Of a stretch of 64,000 bases of DNA, positions 42,934 to 52,411 are shown in pieces. The position numbers and the translations under genes are program-made. The DNA comes from Desulfobacteraceae bacterium RAAP-1. Its GTDB lineage: Bacteria; Desulfobacterota; Desulfobacteria; Desulfobacterales; Desulfatirhabdiaceae. The stretch is taken from the NCBI GenBank assembly GCA_001443525.1, contig LKPX01000010.1, positions 1-64,000 on the forward strand, written 5' to 3'. The number at the start of each line of letters is the position of its first letter. Position 1 is the stretch's first letter. The notes beneath the pieces were generated by a model that was not told where the DNA came from, ran no database searches, and saw only the letters and a program-made list of their open reading frames with translations.

Positions 42934-43531
42934 GTATTGAATTCATCCTTTCTCTTCCAACAGGATTGCACATGACCATAAAACATTTAGCATCTTTGTC
43001 GCCAATCGCTTCACCGAAATGGGGGATGCCGGAATCGAAATAAAGGCAGTCCCCTTCGTTGGCGATGTATTCCTCGTTGCCGTATCTGAATTTCATGGTT
43101 CCCTGAATCATGAAAAGTATCTCTTCACCCTCGTGCTGGAAAAGCGTCCTTTTCTTTGGCCCGACTGGCAATGTGAGGATATAGGGTTCCATCATCCTGT
43201 TGGGATATTTGTATGCTACCGCCTCGTAGGAATAACCAAAAGAGCTCCCGTCCCTGTTTACAAAAGGACGCTCATCCTTCCGGACCAGGCAGAGTGACGC
43301 CCCCTGGCTCGCTTCGCCCAGGAGCGCTGAAATTGTCACGTTGAGTGCACGGGCTATGTTTGCAAGTGTCGATACAGGCGGAGCCTTGTCGGATTTTTCC
43401 ACCTTGGACAGATATCCCTTGGATAAATTCGTTTTCACAGCCAGATGTTCCAAAGTTATCTTTCTCTCCGTCCTGAATGTTTTGATTCTCCGCCCGATTT
43501 CCGCTTCAATGATGATGGGTTGTTGTTGCAT
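42923..43531 (-). CDS. XRE-family regulator with cupin sensor domain
   Basis: A 202-residue regulator: an N-terminal helix-turn-helix (GRRIKTFRTERKITLEHLA, TNLSKGYLSKVEKSDKAPPV near 13-55) and a C-terminal cupin barrel (FQHEGEEILFMIQGTMKFRYG near 131-151, GDCLYFDSGIPHFGEAIGD near 160-178) expected to bind a small ligand. Such proteins control genes for catabolism of small molecules, often their own operon. It is the first gene of the nine-gene operon running to 35459. The promoter at 43569-43596 and AT-rich inverted sequences just upstream are its likely site of action. Confidence 0.92.
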   Translation of the reverse strand: MQQQPIIIEAEIGRRIKTFRTERKITLEHLAVKTNLSKGYLSKVEKSDKAPPVSTLANIARALNVTISALLGEASQGASLCLVRKDERPFVNRDGSSFGYSYEAVAYKYPNRMMEPYILTLPVGPKKRTLFQHEGEEILFMIQGTMKFRYGNEEYIANEGDCLYFDSGIPHFGEAIGDKDAKCFMVMCNPVGRERMNSIHGD

Positions 43532-43568
43532 TATTGGAAACCTAAATAAAAAATATATTTTTCAATAT

Positions 43569-43596
43569 GTTATATTATATAAAATGATTATGGCAA
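43569..43596 (-). promoter_or_regulatory. promoter of the XRE/HADH/Liv/BKACE operon
   Basis: On the minus strand TTGCCA (43596-43591), 16-base spacer, TATAAC (43574-43569), about 31 bases from predicted start to the ATG. An inverted ATTATG...CATAAT overlaps the -35 side (43586-43613), a candidate operator for the XRE-cupin protein. Confidence 0.45.
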
Positions 43597-43613
43597 ATAT
43601 GTCATTGTCATAA

Positions 43614-44227
43614 TATTTCCCAACAGGAAACTTATATACAAATATATTCAAACGTCGTCAAGTGATTTATCGAATGTTAAAAATATGAATCATATTTTTA
43701 CAGCATTGTAAAAAGTCCAGATGCTGCGCTACACCCTTCATCATTAAGGCGTACCATAAATACGCCTCATTTCTTGCAGATTTATGCGCCTTGCCTACAG
43801 ACTTTTTACAATGCTGTTCGAAAATCGAATTGCTACGAGAGCATCATATTTCTCCAGAAATTTCGTGATTCATTCCCTTATCACAGGGCTGCATTAAACT
43901 ATGTAACAATCCATTGTCTTTTATTTTCAAGATATTAAAATTTTGGACGCACATCCAAAGTTACCCTGGTTTCGGGATAGTCTTAAACGGAGAAAGGGTG
44001 CTGCCGATAAAAACAACATGATGTTTGCAATCCCGCCTCACAGGATTTATGGATTCTGAGACAGCCCATGCCCGAGCGAAAAGGGGGGAAAATCCGCACA
44101 CAAAAATCTAACCGGACCATGCTGATTTTAATATATACTTTGTCTAAATTATCCGATATATAGAACCATCATTGACAATATTCCGGGTTATATGGGTGGT
44201 TATCGACATTTTGGGGAGACAACTGTC
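43614..44227. other. gene-free stretch with palindromic repeat
   Basis: About 610 bases between divergent operons. It holds nested palindromic repeat copy C (43700-43817) and beside it a single-ended relative TGCTACGAGAGCATCATATT (about 43831-43850). 43870-44170 shows no gene I can support; a TTGACA at 44172 has no convincing -10. Confidence 0.55.
43700..43817. repeat. nested palindromic repeat, copy C
   Basis: A 118-base element with perfect 18-base inverted ends, ACAGCATTGTAAAAAGTC (43700-43717) and its complement at 43800-43817. A central inverted repeat AGGCGTA (43747-43753) / TACGCCT (43761-43767) is present. The outer sequence differs from copies A and B while the AAAAAGTC core and layout are kept. 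Confidence 0.82.
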
Positions 44228-44428
44228 ATGAGCCTCATCAATCTGGCGGATGCAAAAGTGGTATATGAAGACCAAACGTTGCCTGTGATCAATTTAATCA
44301 GTAGATTACAAGTTCAGCTTCAGGAAGCTTCAACGCATATAGCCGCGATGGTCTCTGCCATGTTCGTTTACGAAACCATAAAATTTCAGGAGGGTTTAAT
44401 CGGTTATGAAGATCATGGTTGCGTTTGA
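44228..44428 (+). CDS. small protein overlapping the usp start, unknown
   Basis: A 66-residue frame from the ATG at 44228, with GGGGAGAC six bases upstream, a better site than most in the window. It runs 23 bases into the usp gene in another frame. The sequence is amphipathic and not clearly any family. It may be a genuine small protein or a translated leader coupling usp expression. Confidence 0.45.
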   Translation: MSLINLADAKVVYEDQTLPVINLISRLQVQLQEASTHIAAMVSAMFVYETIKFQEGLIGYEDHGCV

Positions 44429-44798
44429 TGGAAGCAATGTTTCAAGAGAAGCTCTGAAGCTGGCCATGCAATATGCCGGTGTATTTCAGGCTGCGGTGCA
44501 TCTGGTGCTGTCCATGGTGGGCGGTCCGGAGGTTCCTCGTGAGGATTTTGTCAACAACGAGAAAGAACTCGACCTTGCTAAGGCTCAGGTGCAGGCCGCC
44601 GGAATTCCTTGTCAATCCCACATGCTGGTTCGCGGACTTAGCGCTGGAGAGGATCTGGTTCAGTATGCGGTTGAACACCAAATTGATCTGCTTGTTATCG
44701 GGGTGTACCGGCGTTCTGCAGTTGGAAAGCTTGTTTTTGGCTCAACGGCTCAGTATGTTGTTTTAAATGCCCCCTGTCCGGTATTATCCGTCAGGTAA
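44406..44798 (+). CDS. universal stress protein, single domain
   Basis: A 130-residue UspA-domain protein: MKIMVAFDGS at the start, VRGLSAGEDLVQYAVEHQIDLLVIG in the middle and the ATP-loop GxxxxSAVGKLVFGSTAQYVV followed by APCPVLSVR. ATP-binding members respond to starvation and stress. AGGAGG lies ten bases before the ATG. YgiQ follows after 49 bases. Confidence 0.92.
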   Translation: MKIMVAFDGSNVSREALKLAMQYAGVFQAAVHLVLSMVGGPEVPREDFVNNEKELDLAKAQVQAAGIPCQSHMLVRGLSAGEDLVQYAVEHQIDLLVIGVYRRSAVGKLVFGSTAQYVVLNAPCPVLSVR

Positions 44799-44847
44799 AC
44801 GGTGTAGCCGCCGTTTTCCCTAACGATCCGAAACATCAGGAATCCAC

Positions 44848-46545
44848 ATGTTTTTGCCTGTAACACTGGAAGAAGCCCATTCACTGGGATGGCATCAGCT
44901 TGACGTCATTATAGTTACCGGCGATGGATATGTGGACAGCCCGTTTATCGGCGCCGCTGTCATCGGCAATGTGCTGGCCGCGCATGGATATCGGGTTGGC
45001 GTTATCGCTCAGCCGGACATCCGGTCCGGAGAAGATATCACGCGTCTGGGCGAACCGCTTCTGTTCTGGGGGGTTACTTCCGGCAGTGTGGATTCCATGG
45101 TGGCCAATTACACGGCAACCGGAAAGCGCCGAAAGCAGGATGACTATACGCCCGGCGGTATGAATACGCGCAGGCCGGATCGGGCCGTCATTGTTTATGT
45201 CAATCTGATTCGCCGGTTTTTTAAACCCACGGTTCCAATTATACTTGGCGGCATTGAAGCCAGCCTCAGAAGAATACCCCATTTCGATTTCTGGACGCAT
45301 ACCCTCCGCAGATCCATTCTTCTGGATGCCAAAGCGGATATTCTCGTCTATGGAATGGGCGAACGCACGGTGCTGACCCTGGCGGAACGACTCCGTCGCG
45401 GAGAATCATACCTGGAAGTCCGGGGCATCTGCTACATTTCTGCTGCAGCACGCTCCGACTGTCTGGAGCTGGATTCCTACGAAACGGTATGTGCGGATCC
45501 CGCGGCATTTTCCCGGATGTTTCAGATTTTTTATCGCAACAACGATCCACTGACAGCCGGCGGCCTTTGTCAAAAACATGCAGGACGCTATCTGATACAC
45601 AATCCTCCGGCCCTGCCGTTGTCGTCATCAGAGCTGGATGCCGTTTATAATCTGGCGTATGAGCGGGATTTACACCCGTATTACCGAAAATGGGGCGCTG
45701 TCCGGGCGCTGGAAACCATTCGTTTTTCCATTGTCACCCACAGGGGGTGCTATGGAGAATGTTGTTTCTGCGCCATCTCCATTCATCAAGGCAGAACGGT
45801 TCAGAGCCGCAGCGAAGCATCCATACTGACTGAAGTCGCCTGTATCAAAAAACATCCTGGATTTAAGGGCATTATTTCGGATGTAGGCGGCCCAACCGCC
45901 AACATGTATGGAATCGAATGCCGAAAAAAACAGAAAAAAGGGGTCTGCCCGGACAAGCACTGTTTATATCCACAGGTATGCGAAAGTCTCAGCATCAATC
46001 ATGACAGACAGATACGACTGCTGGCGGCTATCCGGAATATCGAGGGCGTCCGCCGTGTTTTTGTGGCCTCCGGAATTCGGTATGACATGATTCTTGCGGA
46101 CAGGGCGCATGGGGAAAGATATCTGAATGATCTTATCCAGCATCACACGTCCGGTCAGATGAAAATAGCACCGGAACATACGGAGGCTGATGTTTTGGCG
46201 CTGATGGGAAAACCTGGCCCGGATCTGCTGCTGACCTTCAAGCACCTGTTCGACCGTATCGCAGGGTGTATTTTTACGGCATCCAGCAGGCAGATATATC
46301 TGACATATTACATGATGGCTGCACATCCTGGATGCACCCAGGCTCATATGCAGCGGTTAAGGTCTTTTGTTTTGCGCCATCTGAAGATAATTCCGGAGCA
46401 AGTACAGATATTTACACCAACGCCGTCCACGATTTCCACCCTCATGTATTACACCGGCATCCATCCGGATACCGGTGCAGCCGTGTTTTGCGAAAAAGAG
46501 CTGTGGCAGAAGGAAAAACAAAAGCAGCTTCTGCTGAACCGCTGA
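44848..46545 (+). CDS. ygiQ: YgiQ-family radical SAM protein
   Basis: A 565-residue protein of the YgiQ family. N-terminal region LGWHQLDVIIVTGDGYVD and a B12-binding-like fold, then the radical SAM cluster motif Cys301-x3-Cys305-x2-Cys308 (HRGCYGECCFC), the GGPTANMYG segment near residue 350, an extra CPDKHCLYPQVC cluster near 365 and PEHTEADVLALMGKPG near 445. The reaction is not known. The family is often about 600 to 750 residues, so this is a shorter form. It ends 19 bases from the convergent hrpA. Confidence 0.92.
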   Translation: MFLPVTLEEAHSLGWHQLDVIIVTGDGYVDSPFIGAAVIGNVLAAHGYRVGVIAQPDIRSGEDITRLGEPLLFWGVTSGSVDSMVANYTATGKRRKQDDYTPGGMNTRRPDRAVIVYVNLIRRFFKPTVPIILGGIEASLRRIPHFDFWTHTLRRSILLDAKADILVYGMGERTVLTLAERLRRGESYLEVRGICYISAAARSDCLELDSYETVCADPAAFSRMFQIFYRNNDPLTAGGLCQKHAGRYLIHNPPALPLSSSELDAVYNLAYERDLHPYYRKWGAVRALETIRFSIVTHRGCYGECCFCAISIHQGRTVQSRSEASILTEVACIKKHPGFKGIISDVGGPTANMYGIECRKKQKKGVCPDKHCLYPQVCESLSINHDRQIRLLAAIRNIEGVRRVFVASGIRYDMILADRAHGERYLNDLIQHHTSGQMKIAPEHTEADVLALMGKPGPDLLLTFKHLFDRIAGCIFTASSRQIYLTYYMMAAHPGCTQAHMQRLRSFVLRHLKIIPEQVQIFTPTPSTISTLMYYTGIHPDTGAAVFCEKELWQKEKQKQLLLNR

Positions 46546-46564
46546 CAGCGCTTCTGCCTTTCGC

Positions 46565-49500
46565 TCATATCATCCGGTCTATCGCATCAAAAGCCTTTTC
46601 GATGCGTTTTTGCGAAACCGGAAAGGCCGTTTTGAGTTCCTGGGCATACAGAGAAACCTTATATTCCTCGATCATCCAGAAGAGTTCCTCGACCGCCGCT
46701 TTTTTCTCATCAGTGGCATAAGGGGACAGTTCATCTGCGAGCGCCTGTCGTCTGTCAGACAATATCCGGATTTCCTCAGCCCGAACCCGGTCTTTTTCAA
46801 AATCCAGCCAGGAACGTTGCGCGCGGATAGCGATCGTGCGGATATAGCGGATGAGACATGAAAACCGTTCAGGCGCATATCTGATCATGAAGTCTTCCGG
46901 CGCCAGCGTATCGAGCTGATCTGCGAGACTTGACCAGAATTGTCTGGCCACAGCATTGTTTGGATGGTTCCGGGCCAGACCATCCATAATGTTGCGGGAC
47001 TCTACCACAGTATCTATCACATCGAGACAGGTGTTCATAAGGTTTACGGCGTATGTATGCATGGTGGGCAGTGTCGCTTCCACAAGCGCCTGAAAATCAT
47101 CTTTGGCGCGGATATCTCTGGAAAAAAGCCGCAGTAAAACGGTCTGATACAATTTCCGCTGCAGTTTGGAGGCGCCGCCCCAGCGTTCTGCCGAAAGGAT
47201 GCGATGTCTGGGAATGGTCAGATATTTACGGAGAAACTGCATTTCTCTGGGGTACATGATTTCCACCAGCGATGCAACGCCGGAACGGTGACAGGTGGAT
47301 GCTTCAGAGGCATCTTCGAACAGCAGCAGCATGACGCCGTTGTGGTTGCCATCCTTGTTTGCCGACAGCGCCGGAAAGAGCGTTCCGCTGGTGCCGCCTT
47401 CTCCCGGAACAGGGATGGATTCCGGAATGGTTTCCATATCCCAGCTCATGATTCCGGCGCGCTCCCATTTTTTTCGGGCGCTGTTAAGAGCGTTTTGGCA
47501 GATCGGTTCCGGCATCTGATGTTCGAGAACAGTGATATCCCGTCCGCTGTGGATGATGTTACCTTCCGAATCGGTAATGGCAATCCGCATTTTGAGGTGA
47601 TCCGGGAGCGTGTCTTCAGACCAGGCGGATGCGGGAATATCCACGCCGAACCGCTGATAAATAAAGCGGCTGAGGGCATGGGCCAGCGTTCCATTGCCCC
47701 TGGGCATGTTCCGGACAATGATATCCGCGCTTTGGGAAATCGGAACGAGTTGTTTACGCCAGGTTTTGGGTAGCGCCTTGATCATGGCTTCAATTTTTTC
47801 ACGAAAAAGCCCTGGAACCATCCAGTTCAGAGAATCCCTGGGAACCACGGCGACGGCCTTCGATGGAATCTGCACGGTAAGCCCATCTTCCGGGCTGCCC
47901 GGTTTAAAATGATACAAACAGTCAAACAGGTGATTTCCGAGTTTCAACTGATCCGGATACTGTGACAGCTCCTGCGGATCCGGGGTGTAGCGCAGGATAT
48001 CTTCCTGTGTCATGCAGAGGCATTCCTGCCCGTTACCCCTGAGAAATTTTTGAAAAGTACGAATATCATAAATACTGTCTGGAATTCTCTGACGATAAAA
48101 TTCGTACAAATCTTCTTCACCGATCAGGATATCTTTTCTCCGGACTCGGTTTTCCATATCCCGAATGTCATCTATCAAGTTCTGGTTGTGGGTCATGAAT
48201 GGAAACGGTTTCTGGATATCGCCTTCCACCAGCGCGCTTCGGATAAAAATGCCGGAGGCTTCCATCGGCTGGATGCGGCCAAAAGACACCGGACGCTGCG
48301 AAACGATGACCAGTCCGAAAAGGGTCACCTGTTCGAGCGCCACGACCTCTCCGCGGGATCGTTCCCAGTGAGGCTGGCTGTAGCTGTAACGGCACAGAGG
48401 CTTACCCAGTTCTTCCAGCCACTTGGGGTCGATTGCTGCGACAATGCGGGCAAAAAGACGCGAGGTTTCCACCATTTCCGCGGCGACAATCCAGTTTCCG
48501 GCTTTGTTGAAAAGACTGGAACCAGGAAAAATCATGACTTCCTTGTCCCGCGGGGCCTTGAACATATTTTTTTCCTTTTTCAAGGCGATATTGGATAAAA
48601 AGCCGCTGACAATGGCGCGATGAATGGCGCTGTAGCGATCTGAAAATGCGGATTGGCCGGTTCCAGATTTAGGACGTTTGGCTGCTTTTTGAGATGCTGC
48701 CTGTTCCAGCGCGGAGAAAAATGCAGATGTCTTGCTTCCTGAAGACAGGTTTTCCGCTGGCTGTGATGCAGAGGAGGGAGCAGGAGAGGAAGAAATCATC
48801 AGTGCAGACTCGTTCACTATTTCAGAAAGCTGGGCGTGAATATCCCGCCATTCGCGCATTCGTTTGAAAGACAGAAAGTGCCGCGTGCAGAATTTCCTCA
48901 GATGTGACGAATTTTTCCCTTCCGAAAAAAGCTGATGATATTGATTCCAGATATTCAAAAGCCCGATAAAATCCGAGAGTGGATCGCTGAAAACACGGTG
49001 CATGGTATCCGCCTGCTGGGCTTTGTCCGCAGGCCGTTCTCGCGGGTCCTGAATACAGAGCGCGGCAGTGATGATTACAGATTCAGGAATACATCCCTCG
49101 ACGCGGGCCTGAAGCAGTATCCGGGACAGCCGGGGATCTATAGGTATCCGGGACATAAGCCTGCCCTGATGCGTCAGTGTAAAGCCGGCATCCGGGGATG
49201 ATGGCGATGGTGCGACGCTTTCCACCGGTTGGATGCCGTTTTTTGCCGGTTTCGGGCTGTCTTTTTTTACCTTCTCGATCGCCTCAAGCTCAACCAACAG
49301 GTCCATGCCGTCCCGGACACTGCGAGAATCGGGTTTGTCGATAAACGGAAAGTCTGCAACAGCTCCCAGCTTCAAGGCCATCATTTTGAGAATAACTTCT
49401 GCAAGGTTGGAGCGCAGAATTTCAGGGCGCGTGTAAAGCGGACGCGACTGATAGTCCTCTTCGGAATAAAGCCTGATACACACGCCGTTTTCCACGCGGC

Positions 49501-50599
49501 CGCATCGCCCCTTTCGCTGGTCTGCGCTGCTGCGGCTGATGGGCATCACCTGGAGAGATGTGGTGCGGGATCGCGGGGTATATCGGGAAATTCTGGCAAG
49601 CCCCGTATCCACCACGTATTTGATGCCAGGTATGGTGAGTGATGTTTCGGCAATATTGGTGGCTACAATGATTTTTCGGCCGATGGCCGGGGCAAATACT
49701 CTGGCCTGATCCGCCGCGGAAAGCCTTGCAAACAAAGGAAATGCGGTCACATTCGGATAACGGGCACCTTCGATCATTTCACAGGTTTCCCGGATATCCT
49801 GTTCGGTCGGCATGAATACCAGGATGTCGCCCCGCGGCTCTCTTTTGCAAAGGCTGTGAAGGATACGGACGGCGTGTTCCACCGGCGCCGGCTCTTCCGC
49901 TTCATCGGAAAGGGCAGGGGAATCTGCCGGTTGATATCGAACTTCGACCGGATACATGCGGCCCGGAACTTCGATGATCGGCGCGTTGTTGAACGCCTGT
50001 GAAAATTTTTCCGTATCGATGGTGGCGGATGTAATGATCAGCTTCAGGTTGCGCCGTTTCTGAAGGATGGTTTTTACGATGCCGAGGATGAAATCAATGT
50101 TCAGACTTCTTTCGTGAGCTTCATCCACAATCAGAGTGTCATACCGGTTTAACGACGGATCGCTCAGGGTTTCCGCCAGCAGGATGCCATCCGTCATGAT
50201 ACGGATAAGGGATTGGCGGCTGGTGCGGTCTGTAAAACGGATTTTATACCCGACGGTCTGACCGAGCGACTCACCGAGTTCCTCGGCGATACGGCCGGCC
50301 ACAGTCATGGCCGCTAGCCTGCGGGGCTGGGTGCAGCCGATAACACCTTCGGTGCCTCGACCCGCTTCCAGACAGAATTTCGGGATCTGGGTGGTTTTCC
50401 CGGATCCGGTTTCTCCGGAGATAATCACAACCGGATAGTCGGCAATCGCTCGGATGATATCTGCTTTTTTTTCAATAATCGGCAGCGCCGGATCATATTT
50501 AATCTCAGGAAGTTCTCTGCGATACTTTGGAAGATGCGCTGCCTTCCGGTATTTTCGGGGAAATGTCTGTGGACGCGGTTTACAGCAAGTTGAGTTCAT
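46565..50599 (-). CDS. hrpA: ATP-dependent RNA helicase HrpA
   Basis: A 1344-residue DEAH-box helicase, full length for HrpA. Walker A SGETGSGKT (residues 61-69), TQPRRLAA, DEAH box VDEAHERS (Asp159-His162), SAT motif (ITSATIDTEKF), VVATNIAETSLTIPG, and QRKGRCGRV. The helicase-associated domains follow, then the C-terminal DUF3418 region starting roughly at residue 700. HrpA rescues stalled or collided ribosomes in E. coli. It lies 54 bases downstream of the DEAD-box gene on the same strand, forming an RNA-metabolism cluster with the S1 protein. Confidence 0.95.
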   Translation of the reverse strand: MNSTCCKPRPQTFPRKYRKAAHLPKYRRELPEIKYDPALPIIEKKADIIRAIADYPVVIISGETGSGKTTQIPKFCLEAGRGTEGVIGCTQPRRLAAMTVAGRIAEELGESLGQTVGYKIRFTDRTSRQSLIRIMTDGILLAETLSDPSLNRYDTLIVDEAHERSLNIDFILGIVKTILQKRRNLKLIITSATIDTEKFSQAFNNAPIIEVPGRMYPVEVRYQPADSPALSDEAEEPAPVEHAVRILHSLCKREPRGDILVFMPTEQDIRETCEMIEGARYPNVTAFPLFARLSAADQARVFAPAIGRKIIVATNIAETSLTIPGIKYVVDTGLARISRYTPRSRTTSLQVMPISRSSADQRKGRCGRVENGVCIRLYSEEDYQSRPLYTRPEILRSNLAEVILKMMALKLGAVADFPFIDKPDSRSVRDGMDLLVELEAIEKVKKDSPKPAKNGIQPVESVAPSPSSPDAGFTLTHQGRLMSRIPIDPRLSRILLQARVEGCIPESVIITAALCIQDPRERPADKAQQADTMHRVFSDPLSDFIGLLNIWNQYHQLFSEGKNSSHLRKFCTRHFLSFKRMREWRDIHAQLSEIVNESALMISSSPAPSSASQPAENLSSGSKTSAFFSALEQAASQKAAKRPKSGTGQSAFSDRYSAIHRAIVSGFLSNIALKKEKNMFKAPRDKEVMIFPGSSLFNKAGNWIVAAEMVETSRLFARIVAAIDPKWLEELGKPLCRYSYSQPHWERSRGEVVALEQVTLFGLVIVSQRPVSFGRIQPMEASGIFIRSALVEGDIQKPFPFMTHNQNLIDDIRDMENRVRRKDILIGEEDLYEFYRQRIPDSIYDIRTFQKFLRGNGQECLCMTQEDILRYTPDPQELSQYPDQLKLGNHLFDCLYHFKPGSPEDGLTVQIPSKAVAVVPRDSLNWMVPGLFREKIEAMIKALPKTWRKQLVPISQSADIIVRNMPRGNGTLAHALSRFIYQRFGVDIPASAWSEDTLPDHLKMRIAITDSEGNIIHSGRDITVLEHQMPEPICQNALNSARKKWERAGIMSWDMETIPESIPVPGEGGTSGTLFPALSANKDGNHNGVMLLLFEDASEASTCHRSGVASLVEIMYPREMQFLRKYLTIPRHRILSAERWGGASKLQRKLYQTVLLRLFSRDIRAKDDFQALVEATLPTMHTYAVNLMNTCLDVIDTVVESRNIMDGLARNHPNNAVARQFWSSLADQLDTLAPEDFMIRYAPERFSCLIRYIRTIAIRAQRSWLDFEKDRVRAEEIRILSDRRQALADELSPYATDEKKAAVEELFWMIEEYKVSLYAQELKTAFPVSQKRIEKAFDAIDRMI

Positions 50600-50653
50600 G
50601 ATTATAGAGATAGTAGTGAGGGCGTGCGGCGTTTGTGAGATGCCGCACGGGGT

Positions 50654-52339
50654 TCATTCGCTGGCGCCGTTTTCTGGCGACGCGCCGGAAGTACTGCCGG
50701 TTTCTGAAACCGAGGCGGAAACTTTCTTTTTGCTGTACCGCCGCCGCCGGCGTTTCTTTTTAAGCGGAGCGGTTTCTGAAGAGGCTGTTAAAGAAGGCTC
50801 TGAAATTGTTTCTGCAGAAATATTTTCATTAGAAACAGATTCAGGTTCGGCAGAAACGGGTGCCGCAGGAGCTTCTTCGGACATCTGAATATCATCGGCG
50901 TCAGGTTCTGTATCATATGCCGAAACAGCGATGCCTCCGACAGGTCCCGGTCCAAATCCGAAAAAGGTTCCTGGAAAATAGTTTTCGGTACGTTCGAACA
51001 TAAACTTGAAAGATGGCGCTTCCTTTTTATGTTCAATATGTCTGGACGTGGAAGTCGCAGAACGCTGTTTTCTTACCGGTTTCCTGTTGTTATCCGTGCT
51101 GTGGCGGCTTTTGGGGGCAGGACCGGCCTTGTCTTCCCTCAACCAGTCCTCTTCAGGCCACACGACCGGAAGTTTACGATTGAGAAGAGCTTCCAGCGGT
51201 TCCAAGTGAAAAACATAGGTTTCGCAGGCAAAAGACATGGCCTTGCCGGTTTTTCCGGCTCTGGCGGTTCGACCGATACGATGGATATAATTTTCGGGAT
51301 CCTGGGGAAGGTCGTAATTGATGACATGGCTGATATCTTCGACGTGAATGCCGCGTGAGGCCACATCTGTGGCGATCAGCATTTTTATTTTCCCTTCCTT
51401 GAACTGTTCCATCAATTTAAAACGTTTCTGCTGCGGGAGATCTCCGGTAATACCTTCGGCCGGCCATCCATTACCCTTGAGCTTATGGGTAAGCCATTCC
51501 ACACCGGATTTGGTATTGACGAAAATCAATATCCGCTCCCAAGTCTCTCTTTCCAGGATTCCCAGAAGCAGCGACAGCTTCTGATCGGATCCCACATGAA
51601 ACAGGGATTGTTTAATACCATCCACCGCCACTTCTTCAGGAGTGACAGAAATGAATTCCGGGAGGTTCATGTATTCATAAGTCAGCTCCATCACTCGAAA
51701 AGACAGGGTCGCGGAAAACAGAAGCGTCTGCCGTTTGTCATAGCGGGGCAATTTCTGAAGGATAAAGCGCATATCCTTGGCAAAACCCATGTCCAGAAGG
51801 CGGTCTGCTTCATCAATGACAATAAGCTGGATTGCGTTCGTTTTGAAGATACCCTGCTTGAAAAAATCGATGATGCGTCCGGGGGTGCAGATAACGACAT
51901 CCACGCCGCTTTTGAGCATGTCCGCCTGTTTCTGATAATCCACACCGCCGACTATCTGAGCGAATGTAAGACCGGTATATTTTCCGATAACGCTGGCTTC
52001 TTCAAAAGTTTGAAGCGCCAGTTCACGGGTAGGCGATACAATCAGCGCCGAAGGCCGCCCCTGAACCCTGCTTTCGTCTGTCAGCAGTCGGGTCAGTACC
52101 GTTACCAGAAAGGCGGCGGTTTTCCCGGTTCCGGTCTGGGCCTGGCCTGCCACATCTTTTCCAGATAATGACAGCGGCAGGGTTTGCGCCTGGATAGGGC
52201 TGCAATAGATGAATCCTGCGTCTGTCAAGCCTTTCAAAACGGTATCAGGCAGGTTCAACTCGTCAAAACGGGTTTGTGTGAGAAATCTGGGTTTGTCCGC
52301 CCGTATTTCAGATATTGACTCATCAAGTATGTCGGTCAT
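50654..52339 (-). CDS. DEAD-box RNA helicase with basic C-terminal tail
   Basis: A 561-residue helicase of the RhlB/RhlE type. The Q motif (TDAGFIYCSPIQAQ) precedes Walker A AQTGTGKT, PTRELALQ, TPGRIIDF, DEAD (VIDEADRLLDMGF), SATLSFRV, ATDVASRGIHV and HRIGRTARAGKTG. After about residue 400 comes a disordered tail with Ser/Glu/Ala-rich stretches and a basic cluster KKKRRRRRYSKKK near 540, likely for RNA or protein contact. AAGGAT precedes the ATG. The tail differs from E. coli RhlB and CsdA, so no symbol is given. Confidence 0.92.
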   Translation of the reverse strand: MTDILDESISEIRADKPRFLTQTRFDELNLPDTVLKGLTDAGFIYCSPIQAQTLPLSLSGKDVAGQAQTGTGKTAAFLVTVLTRLLTDESRVQGRPSALIVSPTRELALQTFEEASVIGKYTGLTFAQIVGGVDYQKQADMLKSGVDVVICTPGRIIDFFKQGIFKTNAIQLIVIDEADRLLDMGFAKDMRFILQKLPRYDKRQTLLFSATLSFRVMELTYEYMNLPEFISVTPEEVAVDGIKQSLFHVGSDQKLSLLLGILERETWERILIFVNTKSGVEWLTHKLKGNGWPAEGITGDLPQQKRFKLMEQFKEGKIKMLIATDVASRGIHVEDISHVINYDLPQDPENYIHRIGRTARAGKTGKAMSFACETYVFHLEPLEALLNRKLPVVWPEEDWLREDKAGPAPKSRHSTDNNRKPVRKQRSATSTSRHIEHKKEAPSFKFMFERTENYFPGTFFGFGPGPVGGIAVSAYDTEPDADDIQMSEEAPAAPVSAEPESVSNENISAETISEPSLTASSETAPLKKKRRRRRYSKKKVSASVSETGSTSGASPENGASE

Positions 52340-52411
52340 TCAGTATCCTTCAATTAAAAATTGTTTATAGTCCGTCTATTGTTGATAGCTTTTCAGAGAA
52401 TCTGCCCGGAA

